The position numbers were made by a program, and so were the translations under genes. A stretch of DNA of 64,000 nt. Origin: Faecalibacterium langellae. Lineage in GTDB: Bacteria; Bacillota; Clostridia; Oscillospirales; Ruminococcaceae. Location: NCBI RefSeq assembly GCF_002549775.1, contig NZ_NMTR01000021.1, positions 1 through 64,000 of the forward strand, read 5' to 3'. Below the pieces are notes generated by a model. That model saw only the letters and a list, made by a program, of their open reading frames with translations. It did not search any database and was not told the DNA's origin. Of the stretch, positions 34,640-42,761 are shown in pieces; the first letter of the stretch is position 1, and every line of letters starts with the position of its first letter.

Positions 34640-36010
34640 TTAGAGGAAGACGTACTTCAGGATGAACAGCACGGTCAGCACGTACATGAGCGGGCTGATC
34701 TTCTTCTCCTTGGCCTTGCCGGTGATCACATTGATGAGGGTCCAGGAGATGACGCCGATGGCGATACCCTCAGAGATGCTGTAAGCAGTGGGCATGGCCA
34801 GGATGGTCAGGAAGGCAGGGATGCCCTCGCTGGGATCATTGAAGTCGATCTTGACGGCAGAACCCATCATGTAGAAACCCACGATGATCAGGGCCGGAGC
34901 CGTTGCAAAGGACGGGATGGTGAGGAACAGCGGGCTGAAGATGGTGGCCAGCAGGAACAGCACACCGGTGGTCATAGCGGTCAGACCGGTGCGGCCGCCC
35001 TCGGTAACGCCGGAAGCGCTCTCCACGAAGGTGGTGGTGGTGGAGGTGCCCAGAACGGCACCGGCGCAGGTGGCGATGGAGTCCGCCAGCAGTGCGCCCT
35101 TGATGTGGGGCAGCTTGCCGTCCTCATCCAGCATGTCGGCCTTGGAAGCCACGCCGATCAGGGTGCCCAGGGTGTCGAACAGGTCCACGAACAGGAAGGA
35201 GAACATGACGGCGAAGAAGTTCAGGAAATCAAAGCCCGAGAAGTCGGTCTTGAACACCTGACCAAAGGTCTTGCCCAGGGCGGAGAAGTCAAAGCTGACG
35301 AAGGCGGTGGGGATGACGGAGTACATGCCGGCATCCGGGTTCGGGACGTAAAGGCCGGTGAGCTCGCAGAGGATGCCCAGCACCCAGGTGATGAGGATGC
35401 CGTACAGGATACCGCCCTTGACGCGCTTGACCAGCAGGATAGCGGTGATGACCACGCCGATCAGGGCCAGGATGGCGCCCACGCCAACGCTGTGGAAGGT
35501 CTCGCCCTTGAAGTGCTGGTAGGTGACCAGGGTGGAATCGCTGTTGACGATCAGCTTTGCGTTCTGCAGACCGACGAAAGCAACGAACAGGCCGATGCCC
35601 ACGCTGACGGCGCTTTTCAGGGTCATGGGAATGGCGTTGAAGATGCCCTCACGCACATTGGTGAGAGACAGCACGATGAAGATGATGCCTTCCACAAAGA
35701 CGGCCATCAGGGCCAGCTGCCAGCTGTAGCCCATGGTCAGGACGACCGTGTAGGAGAAGTAGGCGTTCAGGCCCATGCCGGGAGCCAGGGCGAAGGGGTA
35801 GTTGGCCAGCAGAGCCATCAGGGCAGTGCCGACGAAGGATGCCAGTGCGGTGGCGATCAGAACAGCCTCGGAGTCCATGCCCGAAGCGGACAGGATGTTG
35901 GGGTTGACCGCAAGGATGTAGGCCATGGTCATGAAGGTGGTGATACCAGCCATGATCTCGGTCTTGACATCGGTGTGGTTTTCTTTCAGATGAAAGACAT
36001 TTTCTAACAT
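34640..36010 (-). CDS. NCS2 family purine permease (adenine/guanine/hypoxanthine type)
   Basis: 456-aa inner-membrane H+-coupled nucleobase transporter of the AzgA-like branch. N terminus DVKTEIMAGITTFMTMAYILAVNP is the family hallmark, and AGAVLGTSTTTTFVESASGVTEGGRTGLTA is the substrate-site segment. ATG 36010 fits AGGAGG upstream; the frame is open further but with no homology. It stands alone between a promoter at 36075 and the terminator at 34586. Confidence 0.95.
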   Translation of the reverse strand: MLENVFHLKENHTDVKTEIMAGITTFMTMAYILAVNPNILSASGMDSEAVLIATALASFVGTALMALLANYPFALAPGMGLNAYFSYTVVLTMGYSWQLALMAVFVEGIIFIVLSLTNVREGIFNAIPMTLKSAVSVGIGLFVAFVGLQNAKLIVNSDSTLVTYQHFKGETFHSVGVGAILALIGVVITAILLVKRVKGGILYGILITWVLGILCELTGLYVPNPDAGMYSVIPTAFVSFDFSALGKTFGQVFKTDFSGFDFLNFFAVMFSFLFVDLFDTLGTLIGVASKADMLDEDGKLPHIKGALLADSIATCAGAVLGTSTTTTFVESASGVTEGGRTGLTAMTTGVLFLLATIFSPLFLTIPSFATAPALIIVGFYMMGSAVKIDFNDPSEGIPAFLTILAMPTAYSISEGIAIGVISWTLINVITGKAKEKKISPLMYVLTVLFILKYVFL

Positions 36011-36074
36011 GAAGAACCTCCTGATTCCAAATAAAATATCCCGCCAGTGGGAAACAGCGGGAAGAACAGTACCT

Positions 36075-36104
36075 ATTGTAGCATGTTTGAAGGGGCGTTG
36101 TCCA
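36075..36104 (-). promoter_or_regulatory. Promoter of the NCS2 permease gene
   Basis: Minus strand TGGACA (36099-36104), an 18-base spacer and TACAAT (36075-36080). The short leader holds a CCCGC...GCGGG hairpin; I see no purine riboswitch core. Confidence 0.65.
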
Positions 36105-36167
36105 CGAAAAAAACACAGTTTTTTCATTTTTTGTCCAAATTTCGCAAATGAGTATGACTATAGAGAG

Positions 36168-36214
36168 CGTGCAGGAAATTTTGCCCGGGCGGGAAAATTA
36201 CTGCACGTTTTTTT
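36168..36214 (+). terminator. Long hairpin with T run at the left edge of the phage cassette
   Basis: CGTGCAG...CTGCACG and AAATTTTgCCC...GGGAAAATT pair over about 18 bp, followed by seven T (36208-36214). It is terminator-like on the plus strand although no plus-strand gene lies upstream. It may insulate the cassette. Confidence 0.6.
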
Positions 36215-36411
36215 CTTTGCAAAAATCAACGCTTTTCAAAAAACAGCGATGACAGATGATAAAAAATGAGCTGATTTTATACAAACTGAATAATGGCTGT
36301 GAAAAAATACTCTGTGGGCCCGAAAAAGTACACCCTGTCGGGATGCGGGAAAGGGTGGTATCCTTTTGCCATGGACAGGCGGAACGCCGGAAAGGAGATG
36401 ACCTGAACACG

Positions 36412-36693
36412 ATGGGGCAGACAAAACAGGCAAGAGGCCTGGCGAGCCTCGGCCGCGCCACCGACACCCTGAGCACCCTGCTGGCACAGCAGGTGCGGGA
36501 GCTGAACGACCGCCAGAAAGCCGCAAAGAGGGAAGGCACGGCGGACCCGGGCACCATGAAGGGACTGAAGGAGGCCACCGCCGTATTGAAAGATCTGGCC
36601 GCTGTGGCAAAGACCCTGAACGAGCAGGGCACCCAGACCGAAGGGGCCGAGTGCGGCGTGGTGCTGCTGCCGCAGGTGGAGGAGGAGATATGA
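36412..36693 (+). CDS. Candidate terminase small subunit
   Basis: 93 aa, mostly helical and charged (LASLGRATDTLSTLLAQQVRELND; GLKEATAVLKDLAAVAKTLNE). No family is recognised by motif. It directly precedes and overlaps the large terminase by 4 bases, the standard place for TerS. The frame is open back to 36256, but ATG 36412 follows AAAGGAG (36391-36397) best. TerS would recognise DNA for packaging; the assignment is positional. Confidence 0.55.
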   Translation: MGQTKQARGLASLGRATDTLSTLLAQQVRELNDRQKAAKREGTADPGTMKGLKEATAVLKDLAAVAKTLNEQGTQTEGAECGVVLLPQVEEEI

Positions 36694-38138
36694 ACACAGC
36701 AGAAAACAGAACGCCGGTGGTGTGGCGGCCCCAGCCCCGGCAGGCCGAATTCATGCGCCGCCCGGAGCCGGAAGCACTGTACGGCGGGGCAGCCGGCGGC
36801 GGCAAGAGCGACGCGCTGATCGTGGAAGCGCTGCGGCAGGTGGACATCCCACACTACCGGGCGCTGATCCTGCGCAAGACCTACCCGCAGCTTTCGGACC
36901 TGGTGGACAAGAGCCAGATGTACTACCGCAGGGCCTTCCCGAAGGCACAGTACAACGCCACGGCCCATGTGTGGACCTTCCCCAGCGGGGCCAAAATTTA
37001 CTTTGGCTCCATGCAGTACACAAAAGACCGCACGAACTATCAGGGCAAAGCCTTCGACTTCATCGGCTTCGACGAGCTGACCCACTTTGAGTGGGAGGAG
37101 TACAGCTACATGATGAGCCGCAACCGCCCCACCGGCCCGGGCACCCGGGTGTACATGCGGGCCACCACCAACCCCGGCGGCATCGGCCACGGGTGGGTGA
37201 AGGCGCGGTTCATCACGCCCGCCCCGCCCGGCACGCCCATCACCGAGGAATATACGGTGAAGTGCCCGGACGGCACCGAGCAGAAGCTGCAAAGGGCGCG
37301 GGTGTTCATCCCGTCCAGCATCTTCGATAACCCCGCCCTGCTGGCCAACGACCCGGGATATCTGGCCAGCCTTGCCAGCCTGCCGGAAGCGGAAAAGCAG
37401 GCCCTGCTCTACGGCAGCTGGGACAGCTTTTCCGGGCAGGTGTTCACTGAGTGGCGCAACGACCCGGCCCATTACCAGGACCAGCGCTGGACCCACGTTA
37501 TCGCACCCTTCGCCATCCCGAAGCACTGGGCCATCTACCGCGGGTTCGACTTCGGCTTCTCGAAGCCTTTCTCGGTGGGGTGGTATGCCGCCGACGAGGA
37601 GGGGCGGCTCTACCGCATCAAGGAGCTGTACGGCTGCACCGGCCGCCCCAACGAGGGCCTGCGCATCGACCCGGTGGAGCAGGCCCGCCGCATCCGGGAA
37701 GCAGAACAGAACGACCCGCTGCTGCGTGGGCGGGCCATTCACGGCATCGCCGACCCGGCCATCTTCGACGAGAGCCGGGGCGAGAGCATCGCCGCCATGA
37801 TGGAACGCAGCCCGAACTTTCTGCACTGGTCGCCCGGCGACCACACCCGCCTTGCGGGCAAGATGCAGTTCCACTACCGGCTGAACTTTGACACCGACGG
37901 CAGACCCATGCTGCAGGTATTCAACACCTGCAAGCACTTTATCCGCACCATCCCGAACCTCGTATACGACGAAAGCAACGTGGAGGACATCGACACCCGG
38001 CAGGAGGACCACATTTACGACGAGTGCCGCTATGTGCTGATGGAAAACCCCATCAGCCCGCCGGTGCGCTGTGCGGCACCGCCCATGCCCGACGACCCGC
38101 TGGAACTGCACAAGCGGGCAAGATTTTACCGAATTTGA
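36690..38138 (+). CDS. terL: Phage terminase large subunit
   Basis: 482-aa packaging motor and nuclease. Walker A GGAAGGGKS at 32-40, Walker B FDFIGFDELTH near 123-133, coupling region TTNPGGIGHGWVK and RNase H-like nuclease start RGFDFGFSKP near 285. GGAGGAG precedes ATG 36690. All key residues are intact, so it may still package DNA. Host-like GC content suggests long residence. Confidence 0.92.
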   Translation: MNTAENRTPVVWRPQPRQAEFMRRPEPEALYGGAAGGGKSDALIVEALRQVDIPHYRALILRKTYPQLSDLVDKSQMYYRRAFPKAQYNATAHVWTFPSGAKIYFGSMQYTKDRTNYQGKAFDFIGFDELTHFEWEEYSYMMSRNRPTGPGTRVYMRATTNPGGIGHGWVKARFITPAPPGTPITEEYTVKCPDGTEQKLQRARVFIPSSIFDNPALLANDPGYLASLASLPEAEKQALLYGSWDSFSGQVFTEWRNDPAHYQDQRWTHVIAPFAIPKHWAIYRGFDFGFSKPFSVGWYAADEEGRLYRIKELYGCTGRPNEGLRIDPVEQARRIREAEQNDPLLRGRAIHGIADPAIFDESRGESIAAMMERSPNFLHWSPGDHTRLAGKMQFHYRLNFDTDGRPMLQVFNTCKHFIRTIPNLVYDESNVEDIDTRQEDHIYDECRYVLMENPISPPVRCAAPPMPDDPLELHKRARFYRI

Positions 38139-38140
38139 AC

Positions 38141-38170
38141 CTCTCAGGCAGCGCTCCCGAAGGGGCGAGC
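38141..38170 (-). repeat. Family-2 host repeat inside the phage cassette
   Basis: CTCTCAGGCAGC, then GCTCCCGAAGGGGCGAGC, a shortened copy of the repeat at 13071-13112. It sits exactly between terL and the portal gene. Confidence 0.6.
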
Positions 38171-38196
38171 TTATAAAGATGAAAAGGAGAAACGCG

Positions 38197-40026
38197 ATGG
38201 ACGAATACGAGAATGAAGCTTTGCCGGTGGGCGAAGCACAGGTGGCCGAGGCGATGCAGACTTTGCAGCGCTACAAGGCCGGAAAGGCGGCACTGGACAA
38301 GCGCATTGTGGATAACGAATTGTGGTTCCGCATGGGGCACTGGAAAAATTACCAGAACCCCATGATGCCTGGCAAGGCCCAGCCTTCCAGCGGGTGGCTG
38401 TTCAACAGCATCGCCAACAAGCACGCCGACGCCATGGACAACTACCCGGAACCCAACGTGCTGCCCCGGGCGGCCGACGACGAGGAGACGGCGCGGGCGC
38501 TTTCCAGCGTGCTGCCGGTGGTGCTGGAGCAGGCCGACTACGAGAAGGTGTACAGCGACGGCTGGTGGCGCAAGCTCAAACAGGGCACCGGGGTCACCGG
38601 CATCTTCTGGGACGCGGCGGCACGGGGTGGCATCGGCGACATTGCGGTGCGCAGTGTCAACCTGCTGATGCTCTACTGGGAGCCGGGTGTGGAGGACATC
38701 CAGTCTTCGCCGGACTTTTTCAGCCTGAGCCTGGAGGACACCGCCCGGCTGTGTGCGCAGTACCCGCAGCTGAAAGGCCGCACCGCCAGCGTGCTGGACG
38801 TGCCCCGTTACATCCACGATGCCGGGCAGGACACCAGCACCAAGAGCGTCGTGGTGGACTGGTATTATAAACGCCCGGATGAAAATGGCCGCATGGTGCT
38901 GCACTACTGTAAGTTCTGCAACGGGGTGGTGCTCTACGCCAGCCAGAACGACCCGGCCCTGGCTGGCCGTGGCCTCTACGACCACGGGCAGTATCCCTTC
39001 GTGTTCGACCCGCTGTTTGTGGAGGAGGACAGCCCGGCGGGCTTTGGCTACATCGACGTGATGAAGGACTGCCAGACCGCCATCGACAAGATGAACCATG
39101 CCATGGACGAGAACGTACTGCTCTCAGCCAAGCAACGGTATGTGCTCAGCGACACGGCGGGCGTGAACGAGGAAGAACTGGCCGACTTCAGCCGGGACAT
39201 CGTCCATGTGGCGGGCCGGCTGAACGACGACAGCTTCCGCCCGCTGCAGACGGCCGGACTGCAGGGTAACAGCCTGAGCTACCGCCAGAGCCGCATCGAG
39301 GAGCTGAAGGAGATCAGCGGCAACCGCGACCTGACCCAGGGCGGCACGGCTGGCGGTGTGACGGCGGCCAGTGCCATCGCGGCCCTGCAGGAGGCAGGCT
39401 CGAAGCTCAGCCGCGACATGCTCAAGAGCGCCTACCGCGCCTTTGCAAAGCAGTGTTACCTCATCATTGAGCTGATGCGCCAGTTCTACGACGAGCAGCG
39501 GGTGTTCCGCATCGTGGGGGCAGGGGGCGAAAACCAGTTCGTGCCCTTCTCGGCGGCCGCACTGCGCCCCGTGCCCGGCAGGTCGCTGGGCGGGGTGGAG
39601 CTGGGCAGCCGGGAGCCTATCTTTGACATTGTGGTGAGCGCGGCAAAAAAGAGCACCTTCAGCCGCCTTTCACAGAATGAGACCGCGAAGGAGTGTTACC
39701 AGCTGGGCTTTTTCAAGCCGGAAAACGCCGACGCCGCCCTCGCCGCGCTGGATATGATGGACTTTGAGGGCGTCGAAAAGGTGCGCCAGCGGGTGCAGCA
39801 GAACGGCACCCTTGCCCAGAAGCTGGCGCAGATGCAGAATCAGATGGTGCAGATGGCGGCAGTGATCGAGATGCAGGGCGGCGGCCAAAACACCGCCGGG
39901 GGCCTGACCCGCAGCGTGAGCAGCGCGTTCACGCAGAAAGGCGGCAAGGCCGCAGGCACGAAGCTTGCCGGGCTGGGCAGCGCCCTGCCCACCGCTGCCG
40001 CCGCAAAAGCTATGGATCTGACGTAA
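38197..40026 (+). CDS. Phage portal protein
   Basis: 609-aa dodecamer-forming portal by position and features. N-terminal helical region, a long alpha/beta body (GYIDVMKDCQTAIDKMNHAMDENVLLS), an ITSA-like helical segment (GGTAGGVTAASAIAALQEAGSKLSRDML) and a Gln/Met-rich C terminus (LAQKLAQMQNQMVQMAAVIEMQGG). Its large size fits P22/podovirus-like portals. ATG 38197 follows AAGGAG by 7 bases. Substrate is dsDNA through the head vertex. Confidence 0.85.
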   Translation: MDEYENEALPVGEAQVAEAMQTLQRYKAGKAALDKRIVDNELWFRMGHWKNYQNPMMPGKAQPSSGWLFNSIANKHADAMDNYPEPNVLPRAADDEETARALSSVLPVVLEQADYEKVYSDGWWRKLKQGTGVTGIFWDAAARGGIGDIAVRSVNLLMLYWEPGVEDIQSSPDFFSLSLEDTARLCAQYPQLKGRTASVLDVPRYIHDAGQDTSTKSVVVDWYYKRPDENGRMVLHYCKFCNGVVLYASQNDPALAGRGLYDHGQYPFVFDPLFVEEDSPAGFGYIDVMKDCQTAIDKMNHAMDENVLLSAKQRYVLSDTAGVNEEELADFSRDIVHVAGRLNDDSFRPLQTAGLQGNSLSYRQSRIEELKEISGNRDLTQGGTAGGVTAASAIAALQEAGSKLSRDMLKSAYRAFAKQCYLIIELMRQFYDEQRVFRIVGAGGENQFVPFSAAALRPVPGRSLGGVELGSREPIFDIVVSAAKKSTFSRLSQNETAKECYQLGFFKPENADAALAALDMMDFEGVEKVRQRVQQNGTLAQKLAQMQNQMVQMAAVIEMQGGGQNTAGGLTRSVSSAFTQKGGKAAGTKLAGLGSALPTAAAAKAMDLT

Positions 40027-40044
40027 GAGAAGGAGGTGAGAACT

Positions 40045-41007
40045 ATGATGAAGATCGTTTACAGTGAGATGGACACTCCTGCCGGGCTGAGCTGCCGGTT
40101 GGAAGCCGCCGGTCACGCGGGTTATGCGCCCGCCGGGCAGGACATCGTCTGCGCCGGGGCCAGCACCGTGATGCAGGGGCTGGTGTATCTGCTGGCCGGG
40201 GAGGAAAACACCCACAGCGATGCCTTTGACGAACCGGATGGTCCGCGTCTGGCCGTGCAGGCTGATGCACCCTGTGCCGAGTGGGTGCAGGGGGCCTTTG
40301 AGCTGGCAAAAGCCTGCTTTGTGCTGCTGGCCGAGCGCTACCCGGAGAATGTCCGCTTTGCGGATGTGAGCCGCCGGGGCGAACAGGGTATGATGGACCT
40401 GCAGCTCTTTGCCAGTGAGGACGGCGGTGCCGCCCCCACAGCCCCGGCCCTGAGCGAAGCGCAGACCCGGCAGGCGGTGGCGTCCGGTACCATGAAGCCC
40501 GGCGGGGCGGAAGCACCCGCCGTGCCGCAGGCACCGGAAACACCGCCCGAGCATCTGCCCGGACCGACGCAGCCAGAACCGCCCGCACCGCGCCCGGACC
40601 GGAACCCGCCGCTGCTGCCGCATCTGCCCGCGATGGCACAGAACACGGTGCGCGGCCTGCATGCCCGCTGGGCCGCAGAAGAAGCTGCCCTGCGCCGCAG
40701 CCAACCGGATTTCAGCCTGAAACAGGAGCTGCAGAACCCGGAGATGCGCCGCCTGATGCAGCTGCCCGGGATGCGGGTGCAGGACGCCTACCGGCTGGCC
40801 CACTATGACGAAAGTCTGCGCACGGCCGCCCAGACCGTGGAGCAGGGGGTCGTGGAGCGCATCCAGCAGCGGGCTGCACGGCCTGCCGAGAACGGCATCC
40901 GGCCCGGCGGCGCGGCCACCATCCGCCCGGATGTGGCCAGCATGACCCGCGCTCAGCGGGAAGCGCTGGAGCGCCGCGTGCTCCACGGGGCACAGATCGT
41001 ATTGTGA
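40045..41007 (+). CDS. Prp-type cysteine protease fused to a scaffold-like domain
   Basis: 320 aa. Residues 1 to about 108 match the ribosomal-processing protease Prp: catalytic His24 in AAGHAGYA, Cys36 in QDIVCAGAS, and the C-terminal LLAERYPENVRF. Residues 117-124 read MDLQLFAS after Met116, which resembles the Prp cleavage motif of ribosomal protein L27 (LNLQFFAS). A Pro/Ala-rich linker (about 130-195) and a helical, charged region follow, like a capsid scaffold. AAGGAGG lies 8 bases before ATG 40045. Inference: the enzyme releases itself from the scaffold and trims the capsid protein. Confidence 0.85.
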   Translation: MMKIVYSEMDTPAGLSCRLEAAGHAGYAPAGQDIVCAGASTVMQGLVYLLAGEENTHSDAFDEPDGPRLAVQADAPCAEWVQGAFELAKACFVLLAERYPENVRFADVSRRGEQGMMDLQLFASEDGGAAPTAPALSEAQTRQAVASGTMKPGGAEAPAVPQAPETPPEHLPGPTQPEPPAPRPDRNPPLLPHLPAMAQNTVRGLHARWAAEEAALRRSQPDFSLKQELQNPEMRRLMQLPGMRVQDAYRLAHYDESLRTAAQTVEQGVVERIQQRAARPAENGIRPGGAATIRPDVASMTRAQREALERRVLHGAQIVL

Positions 41008-41039
41008 AAGCAGTTTTAGAAAAAGGAAAGGAAACGACT

Positions 41040-42047
41040 ATGAACCAGAATTTCAACGATTTCAACATCCAGCTGTTCGCCGAGAACCAGAACACCACCG
41101 CCACCATGTCGCCCGAGATGAAGACCTTCTACGAGAAGCGTCTCATCGACCAGGCCGAGCCGCGTCTGGTGCACGACCAGTTCGCCGATTACTACCCGGT
41201 GCCGCAGAACGGCGGCAAGACCATCGAGTTCCGCAAGTACGACAGCCTGCCCAAGGCGTCCACCCCGCTGACCGAGGGTGTGACCCCCAACGGCCAGGCC
41301 CTGAACGTGACCACCATTACCAGCGACCTGCACCAGTACGGCGGCTGGACCCCGCTGACCGATGTGCTGCAGATGACCGCCATCGACAACAACGTGGTGC
41401 AGGCAACCCGCGTGCTGGCAAGCCAGGCGGGCCGCACGCTGGACAGCATCACCCGCGATGTGCTGGCGGGCGGCACCAACGTCATCTATGCGCCCAAGCT
41501 GTCTTCCGACGGCACTGAGACCGCCGTGGCCAGCCGCAAGGCGCTGGACAAGACCTGCACCCTGACCCCGAAGCTGTTCTTCCAGGCGGCAGCACAGCTG
41601 GGTGCCATGAACGCGGACCCCATCGGCGACAGCTACATCGCCATCATCCACCCCTATGCCGCTTACGACCTCAAGACCAGCAAGGAGTTCATTGAGGTGC
41701 ACAAGTACGCTGACCCCGAGACCATGTTCCGCGGCGAGATCGGCAAGCTGGGCAACATCCGCTTCATCGAGACCAGCGAGGCGAAGATCTGGAAGGACGA
41801 TACCTGTCCCACCGGTCTGGCGGTGTTCGGCACGCTGGTGCTGGGTGCCCACGCCTACGGCGTCACCGAACTGGAGGGCGGCGGCCTGGAACACATCGTC
41901 AAGCAGCTGGGCTACGGCGATGACCCGCTGAATCAGCGCGCTTCCGTGGGCTGGAAGGGCATGCGCGCCGCCGAGCGTCTGGTGGAGCAGTACATGGTGC
42001 GCATCGAGAGCGCGTCCAGCTATTCCGCCACCGCTGCCGCCAACTGA
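41040..42047 (+). CDS. Major capsid protein, N4-gp56-like
   Basis: 335 aa. HK97-fold family features: ATMSPEMKTFYEKRLIDQAEPRLVHDQ, LTEGVTPNGQ, QYGGWTPLTDVLQMT, LDSITRDVLAGG and a C-terminal AERLVEQYMVRIES. The N terminus contains FNIQLFA at 8-14 followed by Glu, a Prp-type cleavage motif matching the one in the upstream protease-scaffold. Cleavage would remove about 14 residues. GGAAAGGAAA precedes ATG 41040. Confidence 0.87.
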   Translation: MNQNFNDFNIQLFAENQNTTATMSPEMKTFYEKRLIDQAEPRLVHDQFADYYPVPQNGGKTIEFRKYDSLPKASTPLTEGVTPNGQALNVTTITSDLHQYGGWTPLTDVLQMTAIDNNVVQATRVLASQAGRTLDSITRDVLAGGTNVIYAPKLSSDGTETAVASRKALDKTCTLTPKLFFQAAAQLGAMNADPIGDSYIAIIHPYAAYDLKTSKEFIEVHKYADPETMFRGEIGKLGNIRFIETSEAKIWKDDTCPTGLAVFGTLVLGAHAYGVTELEGGGLEHIVKQLGYGDDPLNQRASVGWKGMRAAERLVEQYMVRIESASSYSATAAAN

Positions 42048-42060
42048 GGAGGTGTGAACC

Positions 42061-42276
42061 ATGACTGAAACGAAAAACGTGCGCATCCGGCTGTTCAAGG
42101 ACAACAGCCGCTACAAGGGCGACCTGTTCGTGAGTGTCAACGGCGTGAACTATAAGATCCGCCGCGGCGTGGAAGTGGAAGTGCCGCCCGAGGTGGCCGA
42201 AGTGCTGGAGCACAGCCAGATGCAGGACGAGCTGACTGCTGCCCGCATTGCGGCGGCAGAAAACACCGCGCAGTAA
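42061..42276 (+). CDS. Small virion-associated protein after the capsid gene
   Basis: 71 aa with a beta-rich core (VRIRLFKDNSRYKGDLFVSVNGVNYKIRRGVEVEVPPEVAEVLEHS) of a type common just after capsid genes. Precise role unknown; head decoration or completion is a guess. AGGAGG lies before ATG. Confidence 0.75.
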   Translation: MTETKNVRIRLFKDNSRYKGDLFVSVNGVNYKIRRGVEVEVPPEVAEVLEHSQMQDELTAARIAAAENTAQ

Positions 42277-42364
42277 ACCGCCCGGCAAATCGAACGCAAA
42301 CCGGAAGCCCGGCTGGGAAACTTGGCCCGGCCGGGCTTTCCTTATAAAAAAGGAGTGTGAACCT

Positions 42365-42748
42365 ATGACCGTGGGACAGGCGCTGGAACGCGCCGAAGAA
42401 CTGCGCCCGGGCAGCCGCATTGCCCGCGCGACCCGCTGCGCATGGCTGAAGGAAGCAGATGCCATGCTGCGCCAGCGCTTTTTCAAGAACAGCATCACAG
42501 ACGCTTACGACGAGGTGGGGGCGGACCTTGCCTGGGACGACGGCCTGCAGGACGAGGATGTGCTGCTGGCACCGGAACCCTTTGATGCAATGTATCCGCA
42601 TTATCTGTGCGCCATGACCGACGCGGCTCTGGGCGAGACCGACCGCTATGCCGGAGAGCAGGCCCAGTACAACAGCCTGCTGGCTGAGCTGGCGGCGTGG
42701 CTGCGGCGCAGCTACCCGGTGCGCCCGGGCAGCCCGTGGCGCTGGTGA
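42365..42748 (+). CDS. Candidate head-completion/connector protein
   Basis: 127 aa, largely helical (TVGQALERAEELRPGSRI; MYPHYLCAMTDAALGETDRYAGEQAQYNSLLAELAAWLRRSYP). Size and position between capsid and the large beta-rich protein suit a P22 gp4-like or head-tail adaptor. AAGGAG lies 9 bases before ATG 42365. No catalytic motif is visible. Confidence 0.65.
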   Translation: MTVGQALERAEELRPGSRIARATRCAWLKEADAMLRQRFFKNSITDAYDEVGADLAWDDGLQDEDVLLAPEPFDAMYPHYLCAMTDAALGETDRYAGEQAQYNSLLAELAAWLRRSYPVRPGSPWRW

Positions 42749-42761
42749 GGGAGGTGAGAAC

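Noticed and set aside
36011-36074. Purine riboswitch before the NCS2 permease
   Set aside because: The leader is only about 60 bases and has one small hairpin; the three-way-junction core is absent.
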